Position numbers and translations under genes: made by a program. Positions 1 to 7,885 of a stretch of 64,000 bases of DNA are shown here, one piece after another. The stretch comes from CBDUEF01 sp018063485 (lineage in GTDB: Bacteria; Pseudomonadota; Alphaproteobacteria; Rhodobacterales; Rhodobacteraceae), in the NCBI GenBank assembly GCA_037045435.1, contig JBAOID010000016.1:62001-126000 (forward strand). Direction: 5' to 3'. The notes under the pieces are model-generated. The model ran no database searches, had not been told where the DNA came from, and saw nothing but the letters and a program-made list of their open reading frames with translations. Numbering within the stretch: position 1 is the first letter of the stretch; each line of letters begins with the position of its first letter.

Positions 1-117
1 GGATCGGACGGCCCGCTACACCTGCTGATCGACAGCACAGGGATCAAGATCGAAGGCGAATGGAATGCACCCAAGCACGGTGGCACCAAACGTCGTGTCT
101 GGCGCAAGATCCATATC

Positions 118-156
118 CGTTGCCCGACAGGCGAATGCGTGCATTCGCCGAGAGGG
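118..156 (-). repeat. 39-bp palindromic insertion element, copy A
   Basis: Extra 39 nt inside the transposase frame between KIHI and GIDEQ, encoding 13 residues absent from IS5 relatives. Read on the minus strand it is CCCTCTC, a 9-nt arm GGCGAATGC, a 2-nt loop AC, the perfect complement GCATTCGCC, then TGTCGGGCAACG. It has the same length, order and flanks as copy B at 286-324, which lies in the opposite orientation. Boundaries are uncertain by a few nt. Confidence 0.7.
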
Positions 157-285
157 GGAATTGATGAGCAAACGCTGGACATCCGGGCGGCGGAGTTCAC
201 CACCAGTGATGTTGGCGACGCGCCCATGCTGCCCGATTTGCTCGACCAGATCCCGCCCGACCAGGAGATCGCAAACGTCACCGCC

Positions 286-324
286 CTCTCTCACGGTTTG
301 CAGGCAAACCGTTGCCGGGCAACG
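286..324 (+). repeat. 39-bp palindromic insertion element, copy B
   Basis: Extra 39 nt between VTA and DGAFDARK of the transposase, adding 13 codons without a stop. Structure: CTCTCTC, arm ACGGTTTGC, loop AG, perfect complement GCAAACCGT, then TGCCGGGCAACG. Flanks match copy A at 17 of 19 positions. The stem differs at five of nine pairs, and each difference is compensated on the other arm. The insertion sits just before the conserved catalytic Asp region (TADGA). Confidence 0.7.
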
Positions 325-669
325 GACGGTGCCTTCGACGCGCGCAAATGCCATGACGCTATCGCCGCCCAAGGTGCCGCCGCGATCATTCCGCCGAGGA
401 AGAGCGTCAAACCCTGGAAACCCGACACCCCGGGGCAATCGCCCGCAACATGGATGGAGCGGTTACCATTGAAGGAGCCGCGTCGAGACAAGGATGCACT
501 GTGTCAAACTGCCAGGCCAGCGCCTCATGGTGCGGGACTTCGACCGTCAGGTCGCTGAGATCCAGGCTCGCGTGGTCGTCCTGAACGGCTTCACCGCACT
601 CGGCTTACCCGTCACAACGGCCGCAGGATAAGTCCACACCCGGGGAAGGGGGAACTCCGACAGTCAGGC

Positions 670-687
670 GATTTGTGCAACAGAGCC
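670..687 (+). mobile_element. Right terminal inverted repeat of the IS5-family remnant
   Basis: Reverse complement begins GGCTCTGTTGCACAAATC, close to the GGCTTTGTTGCACAAA ends known from IS5-group elements. It lies 38 nt after the transposase stop, as expected for an IS end. The outer boundary is therefore about position 687; the left end lies outside the window. Confidence 0.6.
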
Positions 688-689
688 AT

Positions 690-718
690 TTGACAGTATA
701 CCTGTGCCTTTCTAGATA
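690..718 (+). promoter_or_regulatory. Sigma-70-type promoter of ugd
   Basis: Perfect -35 TTGACA at 690-695, 17-nt spacer, weak -10 TAGATA at 713-718; the start codon of ugd is at 747. The -35 box begins two bases beyond the IS5 end at 687, so the insertion replaced everything upstream of the core promoter. Confidence 0.45.
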
Positions 719-738
719 AGAGCAAAACAAGGCACAGG
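701..738. promoter_or_regulatory. Inverted repeat overlapping the ugd promoter and leader
   Basis: Ten-base perfect inverted repeat: CCTGTGCCTT at 701-710 and AAGGCACAGG at 729-738, separated by 18 nt. The left arm lies between -35 and -10 and the right arm lies just before the ribosome binding site. If the promoter call is right, the left arm is not transcribed, so a protein operator is more likely than an RNA hairpin. Confidence 0.4.
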
Positions 739-746
739 ACAGCAGC

Positions 747-2051
747 ATGAAAATTGCAATGATCGGAACGGGCTATGTTGGCCTTGTGTCCGGGGTTTGT
801 TTCTCGGACTTCGGGCATGAGGTGGTTTGCGTCGACAAAGACCCGGCCAAGATCGAGCGTTTGCGTGCCGGCGAGGTGCCGATCTTCGAGCCGGGGCTGG
901 ATGTGCTTATGGCCAAGAATGTCGCCGCCGGCCGGCTGTCTTTCACCCTGGATCTGGCAACGGCGCTTGAGGGGGCCGAAGCGGTGTTCATCGCTGTCGG
1001 CACCCCGACCCGGCGTGGCGACGGCCATGCCGATCTGACCTATGTGATGGCGGCGGCGGCCGAAATCGGCCGGTCGTTGAAAAATTATGCGGTTATCGTC
1101 ACCAAATCCACCGTGCCGGTTGGCACCAACCGCAAAGTGGCCGAGGCGTTGCACGAGGCCAATCCGCAAGCCGATTTCGACGTGGCCTCGAACCCGGAAT
1201 TCCTGCGCGAAGGGGCGGCGATTGATGATTTCATGCGGCCCGACCGCGTGGTGGTGGGGGTGGAAAACGCCCGCGCCCGCAAGGTGATGTCGGATGTGTA
1301 TCGCCCGCTGTTCTTGCGGGAATTTCCGGTGGTGTTCACCAGTCTGGAAAGTGCCGAGATGATCAAATACGCTGCCAATGCGTTTTTGGCCGTCAAGATC
1401 ACCTTCATCAATGAAATCGCGGCTTTGTGTGAAAAGGTCGGAGCCGATATCAAGGACGTGTCCAAGGGCATGGGTCTGGATGGGCGCATCGGCAACAAGT
1501 TTTTGCATGCGGGGCCAGGTTATGGGGGATCGTGCTTTCCAAAAGATACCAAAGCCTTGGCAAGAATTGGCCAAGATTACGCCGCCCCGATGCAGATCAC
1601 CGAAACCGTGATCAAGGTGAATGAGGAAATCAAACGCCGGATGATCGACAAGATTGTCGATCTGTGTGACGGCAGCCTGAACGGCAAGATCATCGCGGTG
1701 TTGGGGGTGACGTTCAAGCCAAATACCGATGATATGCGTGAGGCCCCAAGCCTGACCATTGTTCCCGCTTTGGTGGGAGGTGGGGCAAAGGTGCGCGTGG
1801 TCGATCCGCAGGGTCAGCGCGAGGGAGAGGCGCTTTTGCCCGGCGTGAAATGGCTGGAAAACCCCTATCAGGCGGCGCAGGCGGCGCATCTGGTGGTGCT
1901 GTTGACGGAATGGAACGAGTTTCGGGCACTTGATCTGAAAAAACTGGCCAGAAAGATGGAAACGCCCCGAATGGCGGATTTGCGCAACATCTATTCCGCC
2001 GAAGAGGCGTTGGAGGCCGGGTTTGAAACCTATGTGGCGGTGGGGCGCTAG
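747..2051 (+). CDS. ugd: UDP-glucose 6-dehydrogenase
   Basis: Oxidises UDP-glucose to UDP-glucuronate with two NAD+, supplying acidic sugar for surface polysaccharide; cytoplasmic. The 434-residue length is normal for the family. N-terminal Rossmann motif GTGYVG at residues 8-13, substrate-binding NPEFLREG near 150, and catalytic Cys at about residue 263 in GGSCFPKDT. The C-terminal domain contains GVTFKPNTDDMREAPS, the usual UDP-binding segment. The ATG at 747 follows a CAGGA element and directly precedes the Rossmann strand, so the start is firm. It is convergent with manC, 57 bp away, and together with manC and galE it supplies nucleotide sugars for this locus. The promoter sits against a dead IS5 end. 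Confidence 0.95.
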   Translation: MKIAMIGTGYVGLVSGVCFSDFGHEVVCVDKDPAKIERLRAGEVPIFEPGLDVLMAKNVAAGRLSFTLDLATALEGAEAVFIAVGTPTRRGDGHADLTYVMAAAAEIGRSLKNYAVIVTKSTVPVGTNRKVAEALHEANPQADFDVASNPEFLREGAAIDDFMRPDRVVVGVENARARKVMSDVYRPLFLREFPVVFTSLESAEMIKYAANAFLAVKITFINEIAALCEKVGADIKDVSKGMGLDGRIGNKFLHAGPGYGGSCFPKDTKALARIGQDYAAPMQITETVIKVNEEIKRRMIDKIVDLCDGSLNGKIIAVLGVTFKPNTDDMREAPSLTIVPALVGGGAKVRVVDPQGQREGEALLPGVKWLENPYQAAQAAHLVVLLTEWNEFRALDLKKLARKMETPRMADLRNIYSAEEALEAGFETYVAVGR

Positions 2052-2108
2052 GGCGCTTTAGCCTCGCGGTGAATTGCGTTCGCAGCTCTTTGCAGGTTAC
2101 CGATTGCG

Positions 2109-3539
2109 CTAACCTTTGGCACCCTGGCCGCGGGCATAGACATCCTCATAACGGATGATGTCATCCTCGCCAAGATAGGCGCCGGTTTGCACCTCAATCA
2201 GCACCATTGGCACTTTGCCGGGGTTTTCCAGCCGGTGTTTTGCGCCCAACGGGATGAATACCGACTGGTTTTCCGGCACCAGACTGACAATTTCGCCAAT
2301 CGTCACCCGCGCGGTGCCCGATACCACGATCCAGTGTTCGGCCCGGTGCAGATGACTTTGCAGCGACAGAATACCGCCGGGCTTGACCACGATGCGCTTG
2401 ACCTGAAAGCGGTCAGAAAACGCAAGCGTTTCAAACCAGCCCCAGGGGCGGTGATCCATCGCAAAGCTCTCTGCCTGCCGTGCCTCGCGTGCCTTGAGCG
2501 CGGCCACAGCGGCTTTGACCTCTTGCGCGCGGGCGCGCGGGGCCACCAGAACGGCGTCTTTCATCGCGACGGCAATCATATCGGAAAGGCCGATACCAAC
2601 CAGCACCTGATCGCCGCTTTCGGCCCGCAAAAGGTTGTTCTCACAATCAATTTCGATGACATCTCCCGAAATTGCATTGCCCCTGGCATCGCGCGCGGCT
2701 TCACGCCAGATCGCAGCCCAATCGCCCAAATCGGACCAACCGGCGGAAAATGGCATGACATCCAGGTTTTGGGCCCGTTCCATGACGGCAAAGTCGATCG
2801 AGATATCCTCGGCCTGCGACCACGGCCCGCTTGCCAGCCGCAAGAACCCAAGATCCGCCTGCGCCTGATCAAGCGCGGCCTGAACCGGGGCCACCAGTCC
2901 GGGTGCATGGTTGTGAAAGGCCTGCAGGGCGGTTTGCACTGAAAACAGGAATATCCCGGCATTCCACAGGAAATTGCCACTTGCCAGCATCGCCTCGGCA
3001 CGGGTGCGGTCGGGTTTTTCGACAAAGCGGTGCAGGGGGGTGGGGGCATCGCACAGGGGCGGTGTTGCCAGCTCCAGCCAGCCATAGCCGGTTTCTGCCC
3101 GATCAGGCTGGATGCCGAAAGTCACGATCCGCCCGGCGCGTGCTGCTGGCACTGCCGCGCTGACCGCCGCGCGAAAGGCGTTGCTGTCGGCAATATCATG
3201 ATCTGACGGGGCAACCAGCATCAGGGCATCGGGCGTGTGGCGCGCGGCATACATCACGGCGGCAAGGATGGCGGGGCCGGTGTTGCGCCCTTCAGGCTCG
3301 ATCAGGATCGCGCCCGGATCAATATGGGATTTTGCCAGTTGCTCGACCACGATAAAACGGAAATCCGCATTGCTCAAGACCATTGGCCGGGTATAGCCTG
3401 GCCCGGACAGCCGTTTGGCGGCCTGTTGAAACAAGGACTGAGGCCCGAGCAAGGCACTGAATTGCTTTGGAAAGCCCTTGCGTGACAATGGCCACAATCT
3501 TGTGCCCGCACCACCCGCCAGCAAAACCGGAATGATCAT
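2109..3539 (-). CDS. manC: Mannose-1-phosphate guanylyltransferase / mannose-6-phosphate isomerase
   Basis: Bifunctional type II enzyme that makes mannose 6-phosphate from fructose 6-phosphate and GDP-mannose from mannose 1-phosphate and GTP. The 476-residue length is typical. The N-terminal nucleotidyltransferase carries GGAGTRLWPLSRKGFPKQF near residues 9-27 and FVEKPD near residue 170. The C-terminal cupin (about 350-470) shows RPWGWFETL, LQSHLHRAEHW and VFIPLGAKHRLENPG, the isomerase signature with metal-binding His residues. GDP-mannose is used for mannose, fucose or rhamnose in exopolysaccharide or LPS. It is transcribed toward ugd, with no phosphomannomutase nearby in the window. Confidence 0.93.
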   Translation of the reverse strand: MIIPVLLAGGAGTRLWPLSRKGFPKQFSALLGPQSLFQQAAKRLSGPGYTRPMVLSNADFRFIVVEQLAKSHIDPGAILIEPEGRNTGPAILAAVMYAARHTPDALMLVAPSDHDIADSNAFRAAVSAAVPAARAGRIVTFGIQPDRAETGYGWLELATPPLCDAPTPLHRFVEKPDRTRAEAMLASGNFLWNAGIFLFSVQTALQAFHNHAPGLVAPVQAALDQAQADLGFLRLASGPWSQAEDISIDFAVMERAQNLDVMPFSAGWSDLGDWAAIWREAARDARGNAISGDVIEIDCENNLLRAESGDQVLVGIGLSDMIAVAMKDAVLVAPRARAQEVKAAVAALKAREARQAESFAMDHRPWGWFETLAFSDRFQVKRIVVKPGGILSLQSHLHRAEHWIVVSGTARVTIGEIVSLVPENQSVFIPLGAKHRLENPGKVPMVLIEVQTGAYLGEDDIIRYEDVYARGQGAKG

Positions 3540-3634
3540 CTGCCCTTTGTCCCTCGTGCTGTGCCCGACTCTGAGCGCTGCTTCAGCCCAAGCTACGCGA
3601 TTTTATGGCAAATTTGTGGAAAATCATGGATTTA

Positions 3635-6139
3635 TCAGGGAATAAGATCAAAAGTCGTGTTTGCGATCTTCAGAAGGATGTCATGCATCGCAGCCCCGTC
3701 GGTCAAGGTGAAGATCGCTTCGCCGGTGGGAATATATATGACAAAGGCTTCGGCGATGCTGGCGCTGCCTTCCCCGGCAACAGTGCCAAACTCAACGCGG
3801 AAATCCGTCTTTTTTGCTGTGTCGCTGAAAACAAGCACATCCTTTTCCGAAGCTTTGTAATCCCTTATTATGTCTGTCCCGCCTGTCTTTTGTCCGGCAT
3901 GGACAAATTGGTCGGCTCCCGCCCCGCCGAGCAGGGTATCATCGCCGCCCCAGCCGTTCAAAATATCGTTGCCAGCACCACCTTCCAGCCAATCGGCATC
4001 ATTTCCACCGATCAGGCTGTCATTGCCGGCACCGCCATAAAGGCTGTCAGGGCCGTTGCCTCCGTCCAATGTGTCATTGCCATCGCCCCCATAAAGCCGG
4101 TCATTGCCGTCACTGCCCGAGAGACTGTCTTTGCCTTTGCCACCGTCAAGGATGTTGGCCGCGGCATCTCCGGCCAAAGTGTCATTGGCGGAGGTTCCGA
4201 GGACGGCCTCAATCCCCTGATAGGTGTCGCCCTTGGCGTCACCGGTGTTCAGCGCAGGTTTGGCCAGATCGACGCGCAGCCCTTTGCGACTGTCGCCATA
4301 GCTGGCCCAGTCAAAGCCATCGCCGCCCGAAAGCAGATCAGCGCCGGTGCCGCCGATCAGTGTGTCATTGCCGCTGCCGCCATAAAGGCTGTCATTGCCG
4401 GCGTTGCCAACCAACTGATCGTTGCCCGCCAAAGCGTCAATCTTGTCTGCCAACTTGCCGCCGCGCAGATCATCCCCGAAAGCCGAGCCGCGAATACCTT
4501 CGATGCTGTTATAGACATCGCCGCGCGCCTCATTGGTGTTGGTTTTGCTGTTGCCCAAATCGGCACGCACGCCGGTGGTGGCGCTTTCATAGCTGGCCCA
4601 ATCAAAACCTGCCCCTCCTGAAAGGCTGTCATTGCCAGTGCCCCCCTCCAGCACATCATCGCCATTGCCGCCGATCAACGTGTCATTGTCGGCCCCGCCC
4701 CATAGGGTGTCATTGCCCTCGCCACCGTCCAAAAGATCCCGTCCGGCACCACCGACCAACAGGTTTGCCAGCGTGTTGCCGGTCAGGCTGTCATTGCCAG
4801 CGCCGCCGATCAGCCCCTCGATGTCGATGAAGAAATCACCGGACGCTTCATTGGTGTTGACCGATGCAGACAAAAGACTGGCTTTCACGGCCCCTGTTGC
4901 CCCGGCATAGCTGACCAGATCAAATCCCGCACCGCCGTCAAGCCGGTCAGCCCCGGCACCACCGTTCAGCGTGTCATTGCCAACGCCGCCATAAAGGCTG
5001 TCGGCACCACCCCGCCCGACAAGGCTGTCATCACCCGCACCGCCTTCGAGGCGATTGGCGAGGCCATCGCCAGCGAGCGTATCGCCAAAGGCGGAGCCGC
5101 GCAGCGCCTCGATGCTGATCAAGCTGTCACCTGTCGCGATGCCGCTGTTAAGCAAGGGGGCCATCATGTCCACCGTCACTTTGGCACCAGCAGCGGAATA
5201 GTCGGCCAGATCAAACCCCGAGCCGCCGTTCAGCACGTCGGCTCCGCCGCTGCCGATCAGAACATCATCACCACCAAGTCCTGAAAGCGTATCGGAACGG
5301 GCTGTTCCCCGGAGGGTGTCCGGCCCCTCGGTTGCGATTGGCGGCGGAGGCGGCGGAGGTGGAGGTGGCGGAGGCGGCGGCGGTGGAGGTGGAGGTGGAG
5401 GTGGCGGTGGAGGGGGAGGTGGCGGGGGTGGAGGTGGTGGAAGCGCCTCGCCGTAGTGATAAATGAACAGTCCGGCGATGCCGGTATTGCCCAATTTCTG
5501 CGGCAGGGTCAGAAGTGCCGCCTCGATGCCCGACCCCGGCAGGTAGGTGACCGGGCCAGAGGCCGCCAAGCGCAACCCCAAGAGGGCCGCCTTGCCACCC
5601 AGCCCGTTCCAGCCGCCTTCCAGATCGCCTGCCACCCATTTGATACTTTGATAGCGCATCACCACATCAAAGGCGCCATTGCCCTGATCATAAAGCTGCA
5701 ACTGAAACAGATTGGTCAGGCTGGCGTTGCGACGGTAGAAGCCGACATCTTCCCAGGTGATTGTAACAACATCCCGCACCGGGTCGATATCCACCCAGAT
5801 CGGGCCGCTTTCCTTGCCCTCACCGTCAAGCCGCGTGTCCACATCGGCCATGAACGGCGCGACGAAGGGAAAGGCCAAGGCCGCAAGATCGGAGGGCAGC
5901 CCCGCTATCGCACCGCCAATGCCCAACATTCCGTTGACGCTGACAAACAACTGGTCTGCCGCATAGGTCACGCCGCCAATCGTCAGTCCGTTTTCGAAAA
6001 CCGCCCGCGCGTCGATGCGTACCGATCCCTCATCCAGCTCTGAAATCCTGGTTTCGCCGTATCCCGCAGCCCCGCCAAGACCGGCCACGGCAGTGCCATT
6101 GCCCGTTATCTTTCCCATATCACACCCGCAATTACCCAA
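3635..6139 (-). CDS. NIDO-domain RTX calcium-binding secreted protein with polyproline linker
   Basis: 834-residue predicted extracellular protein. Residues about 60-230 look like a nidogen-type (NIDO) domain: FPFVAPFMADVDTR, VTITWEDVGFY, FQLQLYDQGNGAFDVVMRYQ, and FIYHYGE at the end. An unbroken run of 34 prolines follows, then about 530 residues with many RTX nonapeptides (GGAGNDSL and GGDGNDTL types) grouped in blocks, each followed by FDWASYE-like segments. It ends in a short hydrophobic tail, as in type I secretion substrates; there is no Sec signal peptide. RTX repeats fold on binding Ca2+ outside the cell. No type I exporter genes are in the window. Likely role, by inference, is adhesion or matrix. 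Divergent from a second RTX-type gene. Confidence 0.85.
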   Translation of the reverse strand: MGNCGCDMGKITGNGTAVAGLGGAAGYGETRISELDEGSVRIDARAVFENGLTIGGVTYAADQLFVSVNGMLGIGGAIAGLPSDLAALAFPFVAPFMADVDTRLDGEGKESGPIWVDIDPVRDVVTITWEDVGFYRRNASLTNLFQLQLYDQGNGAFDVVMRYQSIKWVAGDLEGGWNGLGGKAALLGLRLAASGPVTYLPGSGIEAALLTLPQKLGNTGIAGLFIYHYGEALPPPPPPPPPPPPPPPPPPPPPPPPPPPPPPPPPPIATEGPDTLRGTARSDTLSGLGGDDVLIGSGGADVLNGGSGFDLADYSAAGAKVTVDMMAPLLNSGIATGDSLISIEALRGSAFGDTLAGDGLANRLEGGAGDDSLVGRGGADSLYGGVGNDTLNGGAGADRLDGGAGFDLVSYAGATGAVKASLLSASVNTNEASGDFFIDIEGLIGGAGNDSLTGNTLANLLVGGAGRDLLDGGEGNDTLWGGADNDTLIGGNGDDVLEGGTGNDSLSGGAGFDWASYESATTGVRADLGNSKTNTNEARGDVYNSIEGIRGSAFGDDLRGGKLADKIDALAGNDQLVGNAGNDSLYGGSGNDTLIGGTGADLLSGGDGFDWASYGDSRKGLRVDLAKPALNTGDAKGDTYQGIEAVLGTSANDTLAGDAAANILDGGKGKDSLSGSDGNDRLYGGDGNDTLDGGNGPDSLYGGAGNDSLIGGNDADWLEGGAGNDILNGWGGDDTLLGGAGADQFVHAGQKTGGTDIIRDYKASEKDVLVFSDTAKKTDFRVEFGTVAGEGSASIAEAFVIYIPTGEAIFTLTDGAAMHDILLKIANTTFDLIP
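5339..5440 (-). repeat. Low-complexity tract coding for 34 consecutive prolines
   Basis: On the plus strand this is a G-rich run of NGG triplets; on the coding strand it is 34 CCN codons in a row. All four third bases occur (A, G, T and C), so it is not a simple copy of one codon; it contains local GGAGGTGG-type repeats that could expand or contract by slippage. It separates the NIDO domain from the RTX domain. Ribosomes would stall here without EF-P. Confidence 0.9.
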
Positions 6140-6287
6140 GGCTCAGCCTGTGGGACGGGTCTTTCCCAAAGGTTAAACGCTGCGACAAGGATGCTGCGGA
6201 TTTTTCGATAATTGCCGGAATGATCCTCACTTCTGCCGCCTTTTGGTCACCCATTGATCCCTTGTCTTGGGCAGAACAGAGGCAGGG

Positions 6288-7778
6288 GTGCAGGCAACGG
6301 AGGGTCGGGTGCAGCTTCAGGCGATTGCCATATACACGGCCCAGACTCTTGGATTTGCAGCCATTTCCGAAGGTTTGGCGGTGGTAGAGGTGCAAGGATA
6401 TGCCCGTCTGATCTATTCGTCGCGCAACGGCAATCTGTGCGCCTCGCTTTCTCTTGGGCCCGTTGACGCCGCGCAGCGTCCCATCGTGGAAGCAAATGCC
6501 CCCGGAGCGGATCTTGCCCTTCAGCAGAACTCGGCGGGGCAACGGCTGTTTGCATTTTCGGCCTTCAGTGACGGTTTGCGGGCGGCGCCCATCGCGGCGA
6601 ATGGCGTGCCGGGCGCGATGTCGCTGGTCTCGACCAGCCTTGGCACCCTTACCGGCGTTACGGCGATGGAAATATTCGAATTTGGCAGCACCGATATTGC
6701 CGTTGTCGCTCAACGCGGAAATGCCGGGCTGCGGGTGTTCACCCTGAACGAGGGCGGCGCGCTGGTTCAGGTGGCCAGGATCATGGATGGCACCAAGGCC
6801 TATCTGGCCGATATCAGCGATCTGGCATCGGTCACGATCGGCACGGATCACTTTTTGCTGGTGCTGTCAGGGCTGGAGAATGGGGTGACCAGTTTCAAGG
6901 TTGACGCAAACGGTTCGGTGCAATTCATCGACAGCCTGGGCAACCGGGATGGTCTGGCGATCACCGGACCGGCCGCTTTGCAAATGGTTGAGATCGGCGG
7001 GCAGCAGTTTGCGGTGATTGCCTCGACCACCTCGGATTCGCTTTCTGTGGTGCGGGTCAATCCGTTGGGCTGCCTGTTTCAGACCGATCACCTGATCGAC
7101 AGTCGCGAAACCCGCATCGCCGATGTTGCCGCTCTTGACCTGTTTCAGGCCAATGGCCGCAGCTTTGTAGTGGCTGCGGGCAGCGATAACGGCCTGTCGT
7201 TGTTCGAACTGTTGCCGGGGGGCAAGATCGAGCACCTGGCCAGCTTTGCGCTGGAAACCGGGGCGGGAATCGGCAATGTGACGTCGATAGAGGCGGTGGT
7301 GCTGGGCAATAAGGTGGCGATCCTGATGGTGGATGCCTCGGGGTCGGGCATTTATCACTACGAGGTGCCGCTGGCGACGCTGGGCAGCCTGATCATCGGG
7401 CAGGGCGGTACTGTAGCTGGAACCGCGCTGGATGATCGTTTGCTGGGATCGAATGCGGCAGAGACGCTGCAAGGCGGGGCAGGAGATGATTTCTTGCATG
7501 ACGGTGGTGGTGCAGATGTGCTGTTTGGCGGTGCCGGGGCGGATGTCTTTGTGCTGTCGCGCGATGGCCAGCAAGACCGGATTGCCGATTTCACCAATGG
7601 GGTGGACAAGATTGATCTGTCGGACTGGGGGATGATCTATTCTGCCGCTGCGTTGTCGATCCAAAGCACTGCCACCGGCGCGCGGATCAGCTTTGGTGGC
7701 GAGGTGCTGATCATCGACACGGCCAACGGCACCGCTCTGAATGCGACAACCCTGACGGACGCCGATTTCCTGTTTTGA
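6288..7778 (+). CDS. Beta-propeller-like protein with C-terminal RTX repeats
   Basis: About 490 residues, predicted secreted by a type I system. The first 370 residues are a run of similar strands (TALDLF, GLSLFEL, YLADISDLASVTIGT, FLLVLSGLENGVTSFKV), suggesting a WD40/NHL-like beta-propeller. The C-terminus has a few RTX units (TLQGGAGDDFL, LFGGAGADVF) and a domain like peptidase M10 serralysin C-termini (DRIADFTNGVDKIDLSDW). I chose the GTG at 6288, preceded by AGAGG; a GTG at 6309 behind GGAGGG is equally plausible, and a TTG at 6267 has no ribosome site. Function unknown; probably a surface or matrix protein co-regulated with the divergent NIDO-RTX gene. Confidence 0.75.
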   Translation: MQATEGRVQLQAIAIYTAQTLGFAAISEGLAVVEVQGYARLIYSSRNGNLCASLSLGPVDAAQRPIVEANAPGADLALQQNSAGQRLFAFSAFSDGLRAAPIAANGVPGAMSLVSTSLGTLTGVTAMEIFEFGSTDIAVVAQRGNAGLRVFTLNEGGALVQVARIMDGTKAYLADISDLASVTIGTDHFLLVLSGLENGVTSFKVDANGSVQFIDSLGNRDGLAITGPAALQMVEIGGQQFAVIASTTSDSLSVVRVNPLGCLFQTDHLIDSRETRIADVAALDLFQANGRSFVVAAGSDNGLSLFELLPGGKIEHLASFALETGAGIGNVTSIEAVVLGNKVAILMVDASGSGIYHYEVPLATLGSLIIGQGGTVAGTALDDRLLGSNAAETLQGGAGDDFLHDGGGADVLFGGAGADVFVLSRDGQQDRIADFTNGVDKIDLSDWGMIYSAAALSIQSTATGARISFGGEVLIIDTANGTALNATTLTDADFLF

Positions 7779-7885
7779 GCAATGGAAACTGGCGATTTGT
7801 GCTGTTTTGTCGCTTTGGGCTGGACGAGTGGCGTCGATGTGGTTCAAAACCCGCCTCGAACACAAAGAAACGTCAGGGGCGGCGC

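Larger units (their letters stand above)
1..631 (+). pseudogene. IS5-family transposase, decayed C-terminal part
   Basis: DDE transposase remnant cut by the window start. Frame 1 from position 4 reads SDGPLHLLIDSTGIK, then KHGGTKRRVWRKIHI, IDEQTLDIRAAEF, LDQIPPDQEI and IIPPRK, which is the conserved order of IS5-group transposases. The C-terminus continues in frame 2 as WSGYH, a stop, RSRVETRMHCVKL and DRQVAEIQARVVVLNGFTALGLP, ending at 629-631. Defects visible: a frameshift near 430 (one G short in TPGAIARN), loss of about 16 codons before WSGYH, a TGA at 470-472 where the family has Arg (CGA to TGA), and two 39-bp in-frame insertions (118-156 and 286-324). The gene cannot make a working transposase. 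Family assignment is from memory of the protein family and is firm; the exact IS name is not claimed. Confidence 0.85.

Noticed and set aside
612..1889. Minus-strand open frame of 425 codons opposite ugd
   Set aside because: Shadow of ugd, rich in His and Arg, no recognisable domain.
3605..4621. Plus-strand open frame of 338 codons opposite the RTX gene
   Set aside because: Repetitive Ala/Val/Ile phrases simply mirror the RTX repeats in the other strand. No independent gene.
5339..5440. G-rich tract as a stand-alone regulatory quadruplex
   Set aside because: It is fully explained by 34 proline codons in a real gene; quadruplex formation remains possible but needs no separate feature.
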